Origin: Capitella teleta | Taxonomy: Eukaryota > Annelida > Polychaeta > Capitellidae | NCBI GenBank assembly: GCA_000328365.1 | Contig: KB300307.1 | Coordinates: forward strand, 160,227-224,226 | Length of the DNA stretch: 64,000 nucleotides | Reading direction: 5' to 3' | Part shown: positions 1-15,274 of the stretch, one piece after another | How positions within the stretch are numbered: the stretch's first letter is position 1 | Layout of the letters: each line of letters opens with the position of its first letter | Notes under the pieces: generated by a model | The model's database searches: none | What the model was told of the DNA's origin: nothing | Seen by the model: the letters and a program-made list of their open reading frames with translations, nothing else | Program-made: the position numbers and the translations under genes

Positions 1-836
1 ACAAATCCGCAGCGAGAAGTTTCCGGATCGCGACCACGGATGCTTTAATCCTGCGACCAGGAAGTGCTCGTGGGGTCCAAGCTGTGGGCGCAAGGATCCG
101 GTCAAGTGAGTAATAGAACACTCCATCGTGTGCTTATTATGAATGTATGATCTGTTGCAGATGCAAAGCCAGCCTCAAGTCCGACATGCACACCCTGGAG
201 ATCGCGGTGCAGTTGCATGAGCGCCTCTGTCAGCTGATGGGAGGAAGGTGTCCCGCATTGGTGCTCAATCAAATCCACCGCAAGAAGATGGATCCGAACA
301 GACCCCTGGACGACGCCGCCCAGGGATCTCGCCCTGCTGTGTTGGCATTCTTCGAGTATCATGGCTTCATTAACGCGACAGTGTATTCGTTCTGCGGGCC
401 ATCGCTCTTCATCGACATCCACGGACACACCCACGCGAAGCAGAGAGCAGAGCTTGGATACCTCGTCTACAGTTCCCGGCTGCGGTCGGGCGACTTCGGA
501 CCGGAAGACACCTCCATCAACAGTCTAGTGTTCCACCAAAGAAGTCACGTGACCTTTGAGAACCTCCTGCGTGGACAGAGGAGTCTCGGGGGCTTCATGA
601 ATCGAGAGGGGCTCCGAGCGACGCCCTCGCCCAACGACAGAGCGCCTGCTCCCGGGGATTCCTATTTCTCCGGTGGATACAGCGTTCAACTCCACGGATC
701 GCGATCCGAGGGCACAATGGATGCGATCCAGATCGAGATATCGAGGGAGCAGAGGAGTGACGCTGGGAGGCCGGCGTTCGTGGAAGGATTGGCCAAAGCG
801 CTGCGAAACTTCATTAATACGAATAAGTACGCGTGA
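1..836 (+). CDS. N-formylglutamate amidohydrolase-like protein, 3' part
   Basis: Two exons are visible: 1-105 (open at the window edge) and 161-836, split by a 55-bp GT-AG intron (donor gtgagt at 106, acceptor tgttgcag ending at 160). The phase closes on a Lys codon and the stop is at 834-836. The protein reads through SEKFPDRDHGCFNPATR, then FCGPSLFIDIHGHTHAKQRA, then NREGLRATPSPNDRAP, and ends near AKALRNFINTNKYA. The IHGHTH histidine motif and the DRDHGCFNP segment resemble the metal-dependent N-formylglutamate amidohydrolase family, which in bacteria hydrolyses N-formylglutamate in histidine breakdown. Animal members exist but their substrate is not something I can state. The 5' part and true start lie outside the window. 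Family call fairly firm, substrate inferred. Confidence 0.72.
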
Positions 837-2942
837 TTATTTCGTTTTGAGGTCATGAAATAGATATCAATCTCTCGATTGTTGTGTTGAAAGCAAAATA
901 TTTAAACTTTATGCACCATTTATATATAATTATATAATTATATCTAATTTATATTATATATAATTAATATATTAATAATTTATATATTTTATATTTGTAG
1001 TCATCAAGGTGATCGCTATTCGCAGGCCCGTGGCCAAGGGAGGGGGGGGGGGTGGTCGGAGGGGTCGGACGACTCCCCTTCGGAGGTTGGAGGTCCACAT
1101 TTTCAGGAAAAATATATGTTATTGCACTCAATATTGCTAAATTATGTTATCACAGTAACAATCGCGAATTACGCACTCACGAGAACATTCTAACACATGA
1201 ACCGTGTTACTTGACTTGCCAACTTCATCAAGCATTTATAGTTTGAGCTGTTGAACTTTTGCCAGGTCCCCTTGTCGCTGCCTACAGCCACTTTTACAAG
1301 GATTTTACGTACGGAACCTATAAACTCACGACGCCATATCAGCGAGTCAATTGAAGTCATTGCATTTGGGTAGCACCAGTAGAACTACAGCAGCGATGCC
1401 ACCACAGACTGGGAAGCAAAGTATAAAGCAGAAGTAGTCGTTTGACTGGCATCACAAGTTTCGAGTTTGTTGTGAAAGTATAACGTTCATGACTATGGAC
1501 CATAATCTTTCACACCTCGCTGATATATGTTATAACGATCGGTCTTCAGGAGAGGTCAATTGGGTTGAAGCGAACACAGCTTGGGTGAAAGGAAAGACTG
1601 GTTTCTATAAGATATTACGTAATAATATTGATTCTTATGATCAAAGCGAATTATCTTCAGGGTTAAAGAGGACATCCGTTCATTTCGAAATCTCTTTAGA
1701 TCAATCTCATTGATTTTTGTAAATACAAAGAGACCAATTTGAAAATGATCGCTTCAAGACCAATTAGTGCGATTTCTTCTCCGACTCGGAATATAAGCTC
1801 AAAACGAGAATTTGAGATTCCTTCAGAGCTGCCGAAAAAAGGGAAGCTATATTGTGAACAATAGAAAAATTCCGTCGGAGACATCACACTCGAATGAAAT
1901 TGAATACAAGAAAAATCGAGAAATAGCCTGTTCATCATTGATATAATTATCAAGGAATTAGCCCATACCATGAGCAGGTGTATATAATGTCTTAAAATGT
2001 GTCGGTCAAAAGGCATACGTATTTGTCTTTTGTATCTGAGCGAGCACCTTCTTTACCAAGATGGACGGTTAAGAACTGATATCTCGGGTACTTGATACTT
2101 CAAATAGGCTACACAGTACACATTACCGATAGCATTTGCCGCCATTTTGTGAATGTGAGAGGTCTACGAGCACTTTTTCTGGAGTCTTAGGGCATCAATG
2201 GAAGATGAAAGACACTGCCATCAGTTGCTCTGATTTACACAAAATTTAATTATGATGACCAATATGAACGAAGACCAATATGAACGAAGCAAGCAATACT
2301 CAAGATGCTCGGATGACATTCTCACATAGCCTTCATAACGTGACTGCGTGTACGCATTCACCATGTTTCCCCTTCTCCACATACAAAAGATCATGCATGC
2401 CATACCAAAATGGCCCTCAATTGGTATCTATTATTTGGATGGTTTTATCGCATTACAATTTATGCTTGCATGGGTCCACTATCTTAGAAACGACCTCCCT
2501 TCCGCTGAAAGCTGGCTACGGGCCTAATTCATACATATGTATCATATAAACTTGTCAGAAATAGAGGATGTTTTCTGAAGCACCGAATTTCTTGAAAATC
2601 GTAGAACTCGCAAGCACCGAAATTTAGATTAGATCCACTTGTTTGGAGCATCTCTGCCCTCCTGTTACGTCATAAATTTAAAAGTTACGATTCTGAAATA
2701 CGGGTTAGTCTGGTGGTATGTTAACGATAGATAAAAACAACAGTGGATCTTATCTGGCTTAACAATGATCTGCTTCAAAAATAATAAAAAAATAGTTGAT
2801 TCACACTGCACAAAGAACATTACTTTAATCATACACCAAAACAGTAATTATGCCTGGTGCGCATTCAAAATAACATCAGCGTAGACAGGGTGGCAGAGTC
2901 AGAGAGCGACATATGACGTCATCTTTGACAGCACCACTTCCG
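837..2942. other. Intergenic region with no supported gene
   Basis: The 3' flank of the amidohydrolase gene is very AT-rich (about 895-1000, runs of tata/aatt). A run of 11 G lies at 1042-1052. A 16-bp direct repeat (caatatgaacgaag core) sits at 2260-2290. Open frames here are short, lack splice context and resemble no family. The lower end is the 3' flank of the minus-strand TMEM151-like gene, where ATTAAA on the minus strand near 2824 could be a poly(A) signal. Confidence 0.6.
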
Positions 2943-4061
2943 CTAGACGGTGATAACCTTGATGAACGTGACGTAGACGCGCCCCATCAAACGATTGACG
3001 ATCAGGCGATACGGCCAAGAGAGCAGAAGAATCGCCAGCAGCAGCAATGTCCACTTACTGACCACCACGCTGACCAAGAGGCGCGAGAGGAGGCGACCGA
3101 GTCTTGACCAATCGCACCCGTCTGCTTCTTGCTCAGCTGACCTTGAGTGACCGTGGCGGACCAAGAGCTTCTCTTCGTATCCCGGAATCGTGAAATCCTG
3201 TCGACGAAGACATATTATTACAAGACGAAATGAGCGCCAACTAATGATGTCATCACCTCCTGGTGTTCCATGAACTCATCCCGCAGGCGATTCCGCTCCC
3301 TGAAGATGACGTACTGCTCGAGGTAGCGCTGCTTGCTTTCCTCGTCCTGGAAAATGAACACTCTGGAGCACTCGATCTGCGAAATGGACAAAGTGTCAAT
3401 GGCTGACGTCATCGGCTGAACTGACCTGGATGAGAGGTTTGTGCAGGAGGTCACTGACGTTCCTCGTGCTGTCCTTCCAGGCAGAGTACTCGAGGACCTC
3501 GGAGTCCTTCAGGGTGACCACTTTGCTCTTGAGGCGACTGTGTGTCACTGTCGTCGGCTGTCGATCTGAGCGCAGCGCTGCCAGAGGAGGCAGTTCGTAG
3601 TGGTAGCACGTGGCGCGCCACTCCACCTGCGGACTGGCCGACTGGACGCGCGCAATGTATTCGGTCGCAGTTTGGTTGCCATGGAAACTGGCCAGGAAGC
3701 CAAAGAGTTGCGAGGTGATCATTTCTGTGAGCATGATGACGTAGGCGAAGGCGGAAACGGAAATAGCGGTGATTAAAAGTGTCTTCCGTTGGAAGATGAC
3801 GTCATCGTAGACAATCCAGATGACGACTGATATACTGGTCAGGATGGCGGTGTGGCAGGCGACCGAGATGACGCCGCGGAGCGTCGTTGACCACCTCCTC
3901 AGTGGACGCTCGCTGACGTCAGCGATGACCTCGTCGGCCTAGCGAGGGAAGAGCGAGTGAGTCGCTCACGAGTATTGCAAGAGAATACTCACGATGAACG
4001 ACGACGCCAAGGAGTCTTCGCCCGTTTTTAAACTTTCAGTGAGCTCGCTTTGTGCGCGCAT
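2943..4061 (-). CDS. TMEM151-like multi-pass membrane protein
   Basis: Four exons on the minus strand: 4061-3993, 3938-3426, 3376-3257 and 3197-2943. All junctions are GT-AG and phase 0, giving 318 residues from MRAQSELTESL to FIKVITV. Residues about 40-90 hold two hydrophobic segments. A middle region follows with VEWRATCYHYELPP and FIFQDEESKQRYLEQ, then a third hydrophobic stretch WTLLLLAILLLSWPYRL near the C terminus. The order WRATCYHYE, then FIFxDEES, then LLLSWPYRLIVN matches what I remember of TMEM151 proteins (WKSICYHY, FSFANVES, LTLSWPLRVLAEY). The function of that family is poorly known. The start is the first ATG in an exon with a good donor. It is shorter than the vertebrate proteins, mainly at the C terminus. 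Confidence 0.82.
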
Positions 4062-5250
4062 CTTGTTGGGCTGCGGTCCAAGTGCGAAATCACCTGTTGC
4101 TTTCTCGGCTGCGCGTCGCAATTGAAGTCGTGACAATTACGCCGGCGGTATCGGGTTGAATTTCATCGTGTTTTGTGTTGTAATCATTCAGACATGTTCG
4201 TTCAGATCGTTGCTTCGAGATTGACACGCGCGTTTGTGGTCACATTCAGTTGGAAACACATCTTGTTGGAAGTTTGGAACACTGCAGGCGAATTCCTATA
4301 CCAGGTCGGATTTCCTGCTGGTGTAGCATTATCCGCCAGTATTTGACACAAGAGTAGACAGAATGCCGTCGGAATATTCTCATATACAGATACTGAGATT
4401 ATAACTGTATATTAAACTGGATGTTACATGAAATGATCATGAATTCAGCGCTCAATTTCAGACGCTCGTGAAAAATTGTGTAATCTGGCAATTAAGAACG
4501 CTAAAACCAGCCACAAACTCACACAAGCTAATCCTGATATATTTTGCCACCTAATTAAATAATAAAATATACAAATCATATCCTCAGTTTATAAATAAAA
4601 CCACACGAACGCTCGATTGAACAAATTGTCAAATTCTCCCTCATTGACCACGTTGACCCTGACCCTGATATGCTCAAATGATTGAAATGAACGAACTTCG
4701 AGCTTCAAGAGGGATCATTCATTACTTCAATTGAAAAATGTCGTTCAAATTCATTGATAACTCCTACTAATTGATGAAATAAAGCCTAGTATTGGCAAAA
4801 TAGGGTTTTGTTTATTTTTCTTTATGCAAAGTGCCCTCCAAAAAAGTGAACGGAAATCATCACAGATGATTCACGCAGTGAAATGTGCCACAGTATGACA
4901 ATATTGACCTTGAAAAGTGAGAGAATACTCATTAAGACGTCTATTCTCGGTAAAAATTACGGTAATTGTTTTGACAAGTTTGCGGCGCAGAAGCGCATAT
5001 TTTCCCGGCGACATCGCTTGAGTGCACGTCTGCCTCTCGACAAAAGCGAGTTTTATCACATCATTGCATTCTCACATTTGAAAAGTATGCAATTATTATA
5101 AATTTATAATTAATTAGACTTACTGCAACTCGTCTTCACTTCCACACTCTCGCAAGATTCAAGAGTGTACATAATCCATTAGTTGAAAACCACAGCGAGA
5201 TGCAATGCCAGGGTGTACACCTCGTTCGATTCATCTGTGTTTGTAATCCA
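4062..5250. other. 5' flank of TMEM151-like gene; no gene seen
   Basis: AT-rich intergenic DNA upstream of the minus-strand TMEM151-like gene. Both strands were checked; two overlapping short antisense frames near 4870-5100 have no splice context or family resemblance. No convincing TATA box, repeat or RNA gene was seen. Confidence 0.5.
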
Positions 5251-5597
5251 TTAAAGGGAGGGAGAACTGGTTAAAAATGGACTTTGAGTCGTTATTTGAT
5301 GCACCAAAAATGATTCCTATGCCTGGCCCACACAAGGAATATCATCCCTAACGATTTCGCGGGAGATTTATTGCTAATTAGGCGTGACGTCAGGAGCTGT
5401 GATGAAACACCGAGTTCCTGGAATAATCATTTTGCCACCAGTCAGGCGCGAACAATTTTTGTTCACAATTTTTTTTATTTTAACAAGCGATTTTCTAGGA
5501 CACCTACCATGGTTTCTCATCCTGAAACAGTAAAAAGGTCAGCCAGAGTGCACCACGCATGCGCTTTCGTTTCGTAAACAACAAAGATGTCCTTTCG
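5251..5597 (+). mobile_element. TTAA-flanked MITE, copy 1 (truncated)
   Basis: This copy starts at the same terminus as copies at 5833-6548 and 39890-40601 (TTAAAGGGAGGGAGAACT). It runs parallel to copy 2 but lacks about 80 bp internally, corresponding to roughly 6001-6080 of copy 2. Similarity stops near 5597, so the right terminus is missing. No transposase coding is present. Strand is arbitrary and follows the other copies. Confidence 0.85.
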
Positions 5598-5832
5598 TAA
5601 TGCAGGGTGTATATGTGCCTAGGGCATGGAAAGGATTGTATTGATACTAATTTTGGATTGATTGAATCATGTAATATACATGAAATCCCATGTCCGTAGC
5701 TGCAGTACAGTGGGAGATAGGGATTTATTTTGATTAAAAACTGGATCCTGGAAAGTTGTAGACTAATTGAATGTGACTTAGTGGAGTTTAGAAGCACCTT
5801 GGGCACTGTATAAATCCTTAAATTGAATTAAT

Positions 5833-6548
5833 TTAAAGGAAGGGAGAACTGGTTAAAAATGGACTTTGAGTCGTTATTTGATGCACCAAAAATGATTCCT
5901 ATGCTTGGCCCACACAAAGAATATCATCCCTAACGATTTCGCGGGAGGTATATTGCTAATTAGGTGTGACGTCAGGAGCTGTGATGAAACACCGAGTTCC
6001 CCATCTTTTGCAATGGGCCTCGTCATATCAGCGTGTCCTGCGACTAAACCCCTGGATATTTTTTTCTTTTCTTTTCGGAAATAGATAGAATAATAATTTT
6101 GCCACCAGTCAGGCGCAGAAAAAAAAATAGTTTTCGCTATTTTTCTAATTTTAACAAGCGATTTTCTAGGACACCTACCATGTTTCTCATCCTGAAACAG
6201 GAAAAAGGTCAGCCAGAGTGCACCACGCATGCGCTTTCGTTTCGTAAACAACAGAGATGTCCTTTTATGGCAAAGATGATCTGCTCTGATTGGCTGAAAT
6301 CGATAGCTTCACGAGGGGAATCACGGCCAATCACGAGGGCCAATCACGGCAAGCCTTCAGCTGACGTTTGCCTCCTATACTTCGTAAAGGAAGTCTTTCT
6401 CCCATAGGTCCAATGCTAACCCCGATATTCGGAATGGATTATTTCCTTACGCTTGCATCCAGGCATGCTGTTTTTGGCACGGAATGCTATCAATTGGTGC
6501 TATGAGTCAATAGAACATCACTTAAAATTCAGTTCCCCATCCCTTTAA
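5833..6548 (+). mobile_element. TTAA-flanked MITE, copy 2 (full length)
   Basis: A 716-bp element bounded by TTAA. The left end TTAAAGGAAGGGAGAACT and the reverse complement of the right end (TTAAAGGGATGGGGAACT) form imperfect terminal inverted repeats of about 18 bp. The same sequence recurs almost base for base at 39890-40601. It carries no transposase. TTAA targets are typical of piggyBac and Kolobok superfamilies; which of these mobilised it is not decidable here. The short open frames inside it are not genes. It lies 235 bp after the truncated copy 1, in the same orientation, and carries a TGACGTCA site near 5967. Confidence 0.9.
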
Positions 6549-6689
6549 CGGCCCAGCTTCAGCTTGGATCAACTCCACGCTCCAGAAGGCTTCTGATATT
6601 ACTCTTCAGAAAGCTGCCAGCCTTTCCTGAGAGCTTCTAAAATTTGTTTGTTTTCGAGTGAAGCACTCGTTGGAGTATCATTACATACA

Positions 6690-7040
6690 GGGGGCACCGA
6701 ATAGCACAGCGGGTTAAACCACTGTCTGCAATCCTATGCCGACCGTGGGGGTCGAAGTCTCGGGTTTGAGACCCAATTAGGCCACGGGCGTTATGATTGT
6801 GAATTATAATTGTAATCCGTTATAACTGTAATTCTTAGGTGACTCTGCAGTGCTGCCCAAATGCGTAACAAGGCCGGGCGCTGTGTACTACTGTCTGTGG
6901 TGGTAAGCAGGATAAAGAACCCTTGGGATTTATCGATAAAGAGTAGGGGGAAACCCCGGTCCCGGGCTTTCTGTTCTGGCGCCTGTATCACCCGAACGGG
7001 TTGGGTGGAGCCGTAAAACTCCAATCACTCACTCACTTAC
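6690..7040 (+). mobile_element. tRNA-derived SINE, copy 1
   Basis: The head looks like a tRNA promoter: an A-box-like stretch (TAGCACAGCGGGTTAAA, about 6702) and a B box (GGTTTGAGACC, 6763-6773). A unique body follows and a short (TCAC)n tail. An 11-bp target duplication, CATTACATACA at 6679-6689 and CATTACGTACA at 7041-7051, differs at one base, so this is an older insertion. A homologous copy in the opposite direction is at 59720-60076. SINEs are moved by a partner LINE; the partner is not identifiable here. Open frames within it are incidental. Confidence 0.9.
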
Positions 7041-7051
7041 CATTACGTACA

Positions 7052-7811
7052 TCGGGACAACTTATGGAGGACGCTGCCTTAAAGGTAATATACACCAGGG
7101 AATGGACTGCTCGATCACCAACGATAGCTACCGGAGTGCGACCGTTTAGGGATGAACTGAACCAGTCCATAATCCACCAACAAGGACACCTTCACGCAGG
7201 ACGCGGACAAGCTGCTTTTTTTATAGATTTTTTTTTTATCACGTGCCACATCAAAGGCGGCTGATAGGTCGAATAAAACCGCGAGCACGTGAGATAAACA
7301 CGGAATGCCACATTAAACAGACGACAATTTATTCACAACCGAATAACACTGAATAATTACATTCAAAGGTTTGAGAAGTGAAATAAAACAAATCACATAG
7401 TAATAAAATTAGACCAAAAAAAAAAAAAAAAAAAAGGAAAAATGAATTTGTAAATAAATAACACACTCAGAAAAAAGAAAAGAAAAAAAAAGGGAAGCCA
7501 GATCTAAAAAAAAAGAGGTAATATCGATCAGCAGTTTGAATAATTCAACGATGACAAACGTAAGAAGGCGACATGTACAGGGTGTCGATCGTAAGGGGAA
7601 ATACTAGCAAGGAAGCTGAAAGAAAAGGGTTCGCGACCAATTGCTACGTTGACATAGTTTTAAAAATAAAAAAAAATGGTTGATTTAGAGTCTTGTTTTG
7701 TAATTTCTAAAGATGTGCGCTGTGTTCAGATGCGTTTAGATGTCTTCCAGTGACAGCCATACATTGCAGCGAGAGAGAGGAAGCAATGGTATAATCAGAA
7801 CAAGGAAGCAA
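7052..7811. other. 3' flank of malic enzyme gene, A-rich
   Basis: No gene. There are A-rich low-complexity tracts near 7415-7437 (an unbroken A run) and 7470-7515. A minus-strand AATAAA (TTTATT at about 7329) could be a distal poly(A) signal for the malic enzyme gene, whose stop is at 7812. Confidence 0.5.
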
Positions 7812-12085
<4,274 letters not shown>

Positions 12086-12482
12086 TTTCAGTCTGCAGAT
12101 TCAGCTGTCAAAACTCCAGGATACGAAGATGTCAATACGTTAAACTCCACAGTTGAAGCGCAGTCGAAATATCGATCGGTGTTTCAGTGCATTCCTCTGG
12201 GTTCGACGGTTGCTTCTGTGAGCGTCGAAAAGGAAGGTGACCGAAGAGCAGACTGGAGGAACAGGAGGAGAAGCAAGAGGAGGCACACTGAGCCGGTGCA
12301 GGAGAGGCAGCCGAGGATATGAGTCATGTGACGTCACACTTAAAGGAATCTATTTGACCTCAGCGCACTGGTGGTGTGGGGTGCGTTATGATTCTCCACT
12401 TTCATGGTCTCCCATTATGAATTGCGTGTATCTGCACCAACACTCGATTGTGAGACATATTTAGTCCTGCGCATGCACAGCA

Positions 12483-12640
12483 GAAACCCGGGACCGGGTT
12501 AGCCCCCCACTCCACGATAAGCAAGCGGTTTCCATCCCGTATGAGTATCCTACACTATCCACGAAACAATCATAGACAGTAGCACACAGCACCCAGTCTG
12601 GTCTTGTCCTTGTCTGTTTTATTACGAACGGTGACGATCC
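12483..12640 (-). mobile_element. Diverged fragment of the same SINE family
   Basis: In the orientation of the SINE at 59720-60076, this stretch shares ACCCGGGACCGGG followed by a CCCC-CACTC block, then TTTC-ATCC, then CATAGACAG-AG-ACAGC-CCC, in the same order and spacing. About 100 bp further on (12742-12750) the SINE-like GCGTTATGATTGTGAATT reappears. The tRNA-like head is not recognisable. Interpreted as an old, partly eroded copy. Confidence 0.55.
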
Positions 12641-13284
12641 TGCTGAGTTATTAAGCAATTGCGAATGCAGCGATGGTGTCTTTCATGGCTGCAGGGTTTC
12701 TTGGTAGGCGCGTATTTTTTATCTCTATTCATAATGATGTGCGTTATGATTGTGAATTGAAACTCTGAAAACCAGATTCTACAGTTGGACATAATTCGCA
12801 GGCAGTTCTCGATGACCCCGAAAATTGAGGGGGAAATATTGCAGATGACAGCAATGCTCGAATTATGAGAGACATGATGGTTATACAAAAAAAGGACACA
12901 AATTGGTCGCTTATCGGTATGAGGCTTATCTGTTCTCCAGAAGGCATTAATTGACATATAATATACATGTGCTCATGTAGGGCAGTACTCTTCAGTAGAT
13001 CAGTCAATGTACCTCGGTTAATGTGAATTTCATTGACACGTGCGTGTCTTCATCGGTGAAATTTATCTCCGTTCCACAACCAAAAGGTTTCATAGAATTA
13101 AGACAAACTGCCCATCACATGATGACATGATCACATGATCACACCGTAAGCGGTTAGTGACCGCAGATAATCAGCCCCGAAGGCTACATTATGATATCGG
13201 GTGTACCTTGGCGGTGTGACCTCATGACTCTTGCCTTTCGGTCGAGTTGAAGGCATCTTCTGCGCTTTTCTTCTCGCATTAACT

Positions 13285-13785
13285 GTGCAAATTGTGCTAT
13301 TTTTATATCAGTAATTTTAACAGAGTCAAAGGGTTTTTAGATTTTGAAACACTCGAGAAACTAATTCGCTGTTTTATTTCGTCAAAGCTTGATTATTGCA
13401 ATACTCAATTTCTCGGGCTGCCCGATATATTCATTAATCGCCGCCAGAGGGTGCAGAATTCTACAGCAAGGGTTTTAACTGGTGCACCGCGATATGAACA
13501 TGTTTCTCGTGTTGTATTTCAGCTTCACTGGCTGCCAGTTGAAGCCAGAGTGAGTTTGAAAGTTCTTTTACGGATGCACAAATGTTTTTATCAAACATTT
13601 GAAGACATATCTTTTTAGATTTTTTTTTACTGCGATTTCATTACTTTTTTTAACCATACATGTGATTTTTATTTGATCTCTGACTTTACATTTTTTTTTT
13701 TTTATCTTGTTAGCGTTTAGAGCACTCATGGATTTTACGCTATACAAAATAAATTATTATTCTTTAATTCTTAAATTCTTATTAA
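13285..13785 (+). mobile_element. L2-like LINE fragment (reverse transcriptase C terminus and 3' end)
   Basis: An open stretch at 13292-13618 encodes the tail of a non-LTR retrotransposon polyprotein: LIRCFISSKLDYCNT, then RRQRVQNSTARVLTG, then FQLHWLPVEARVSLKVLL. These are hallmark C-terminal motifs of L2/CR1-group elements. It is followed by a 3' end near 13715-13785 (AGAGCACTC, CGCTATACAAAATAAATTATT) very like L2 3' termini. The copy is strongly 5' truncated. It is not a host gene. Confidence 0.8.
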
Positions 13786-14150
13786 CCCACAAATGCCACT
13801 CACAGCAATGGGACGATCTTCAACTTGGTGACATTGACATGATTCCACTGCTTGACCACAGAATGATCCACTCTCTGCCTCTTACACTGAGACATCCGTT
13901 GCTTATATTTAACATCGAACATTTTCTTGTTCTTATATCTTGTAGAGACCCAATAAAAATAAACTCGAATGTCGATCGAATAGAAAATTCAAAATCTACT
14001 CCTTGTCTTCTTCCCTGATGTTGTTCTTTTGAATCAACCGTGCAGTTTCCTCGTTTGCAGTTAGCAACGTCAATTGATTCCGATGAATTTCGTCATTTGC
14101 GACCCAACACGTGGCGCCGGCATTAAAGGCCAGCCGTCGGTGGGCGGGAG

Positions 14151-14988
14151 GCGATTTTGCGTTTCCTACATAGGTTGCGGCAGATTTCCCTCATTTGTAT
14201 GCATATGAATATTCATTATCTCACAGGAACCAATAGCAGAAGTTGTACAACTAAACCAGGTCATGCGAAGATGGCGGCTCCCGTGCGACGCTGCTCGCTA
14301 TGCAACGCTGTGCCTGAAATCTCGATTAATGCGACGAATATCAATATTACTTGTGAATCTCTGCAAGTGAGTAACTGATTACGCAGTCGCCGTGGTGCGC
14401 CCCTCGGACGACCCTGCAAAAGCAGTTTAGCAGAGAAGAGAGATACGCCCACAAATGTTCGACATGCTCTTCCCCCACGCAGAAAGGTTGCAGCTCATAA
14501 TCTCAGTCTATGTGTCGCCAAGAATCAAACATTGGGAAAGACTCATTCAGCAAAGTGATATCACGAAATGTGCCATCAACAGTGTTTTATTCTTGCATGA
14601 TCTGTTACTTTTATTCTTGGTCTGCTACCTTATTCTTCCAATAAACGTCATACGTAGTGATTTCAAAGTGCTTTTCGGAGAAATTAAATTTATAACAAGG
14701 ATATTACTAGAAATTGCAAACTTTCGGCATTGAACAAAATCTATATAGGCTTATCCCACCCTTTAAATACCGTAGCTATCTCGCAGCTAAGATCTATGTG
14801 ATGACGATTATCAGTATGGGCAGAAATATTAGGGATTATAGCTGCTATGCAACTTGGCAAAGCATGTGCTGTTGTTATTGGAAATCGGCAATGACGTCAT
14901 GGATCTCCTCATAACTATGCAGCGTTCACCCTCATAAATATGCATACATGCAAATCTGCCGCAACCTATGTAGGAAAGGCAAAATCGC
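14151..14988. mobile_element. Mutator-like nonautonomous TIR element
   Basis: The left end (14151 onward) and the reverse complement of the right end (up to 14988) share a 37-bp terminal inverted repeat with one mismatch, beginning GCGATTTTGC and including CCTACATAGGTTGCGGC; similarity continues more loosely beyond. The element is flanked by a perfect 9-bp direct repeat, GGGCGGGAG, at 14142-14150 and 14989-14997. A 9-bp target duplication with long inverted repeats is typical of the Mutator (MULE) superfamily. No transposase is visible in 838 bp. The inside contains a CCAAT box and an exon-like segment, described separately. Confidence 0.85.
14271..14366 (+). other. First-exon-like segment carried inside the TIR element
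   Basis: Thirty-two codons begin at an ATG in AAGATGGCGGC (14268-14278, a YY1-type start-site motif). They read MAAPVRRCSLCNAVPE and end TCESLQ directly before a strong donor, gtgagt at 14367. A CCAAT box is at 14230-14234. This is the usual look of a host promoter plus first coding exon, but it lies within a transposon with intact ends. No downstream exon is recognised, and I do not recognise the peptide (one CxxC pair). It may be a captured gene start or chance. Confidence 0.4.
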
Positions 14989-15274
14989 GGGCGGGAGATA
15001 ATTTACTGACCCGAAGAAAATTTTCAGTTGGATACATACACAGGGCGTATCCATGTTGCTGATCCGCAGAATATAAAATATATTAAGAAATCAATTTTAA
15101 TTAAAAATAAAGAACTGAATCGAAATATAAGCTTGGAATACATGATGTCTATTATAATAGATATTAAAATAATCACGTTTCATGCAGAACATTCTAATTC
15201 TGCGATATGGGGGCGTGTCTTGGTGACGTCACTTTATTCGCTGCGGAGCTGTTTCTGCTTCACTACTTGTCAAA

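Noticed and set aside
1489-2016. Two short open frames on opposite strands left of the TMEM151-like gene
   Set aside because: No domain, no splice sites, AT-rich composition unlike the window's real exons.
6099-6407. 102-codon open frame upstream of the SINE
   Set aside because: Lies inside MITE copy 2; the equivalent in copy 3 is not conserved as a protein.
6763-6773. True tRNA gene
   Set aside because: The B box belongs to a SINE with a long non-tRNA body, tail and target duplication; no cloverleaf forms.
13707-14018. 103-codon open frame after the LINE tail
   Set aside because: Begins inside the LINE 3' end and runs into AT-rich DNA; no codon bias or domain.
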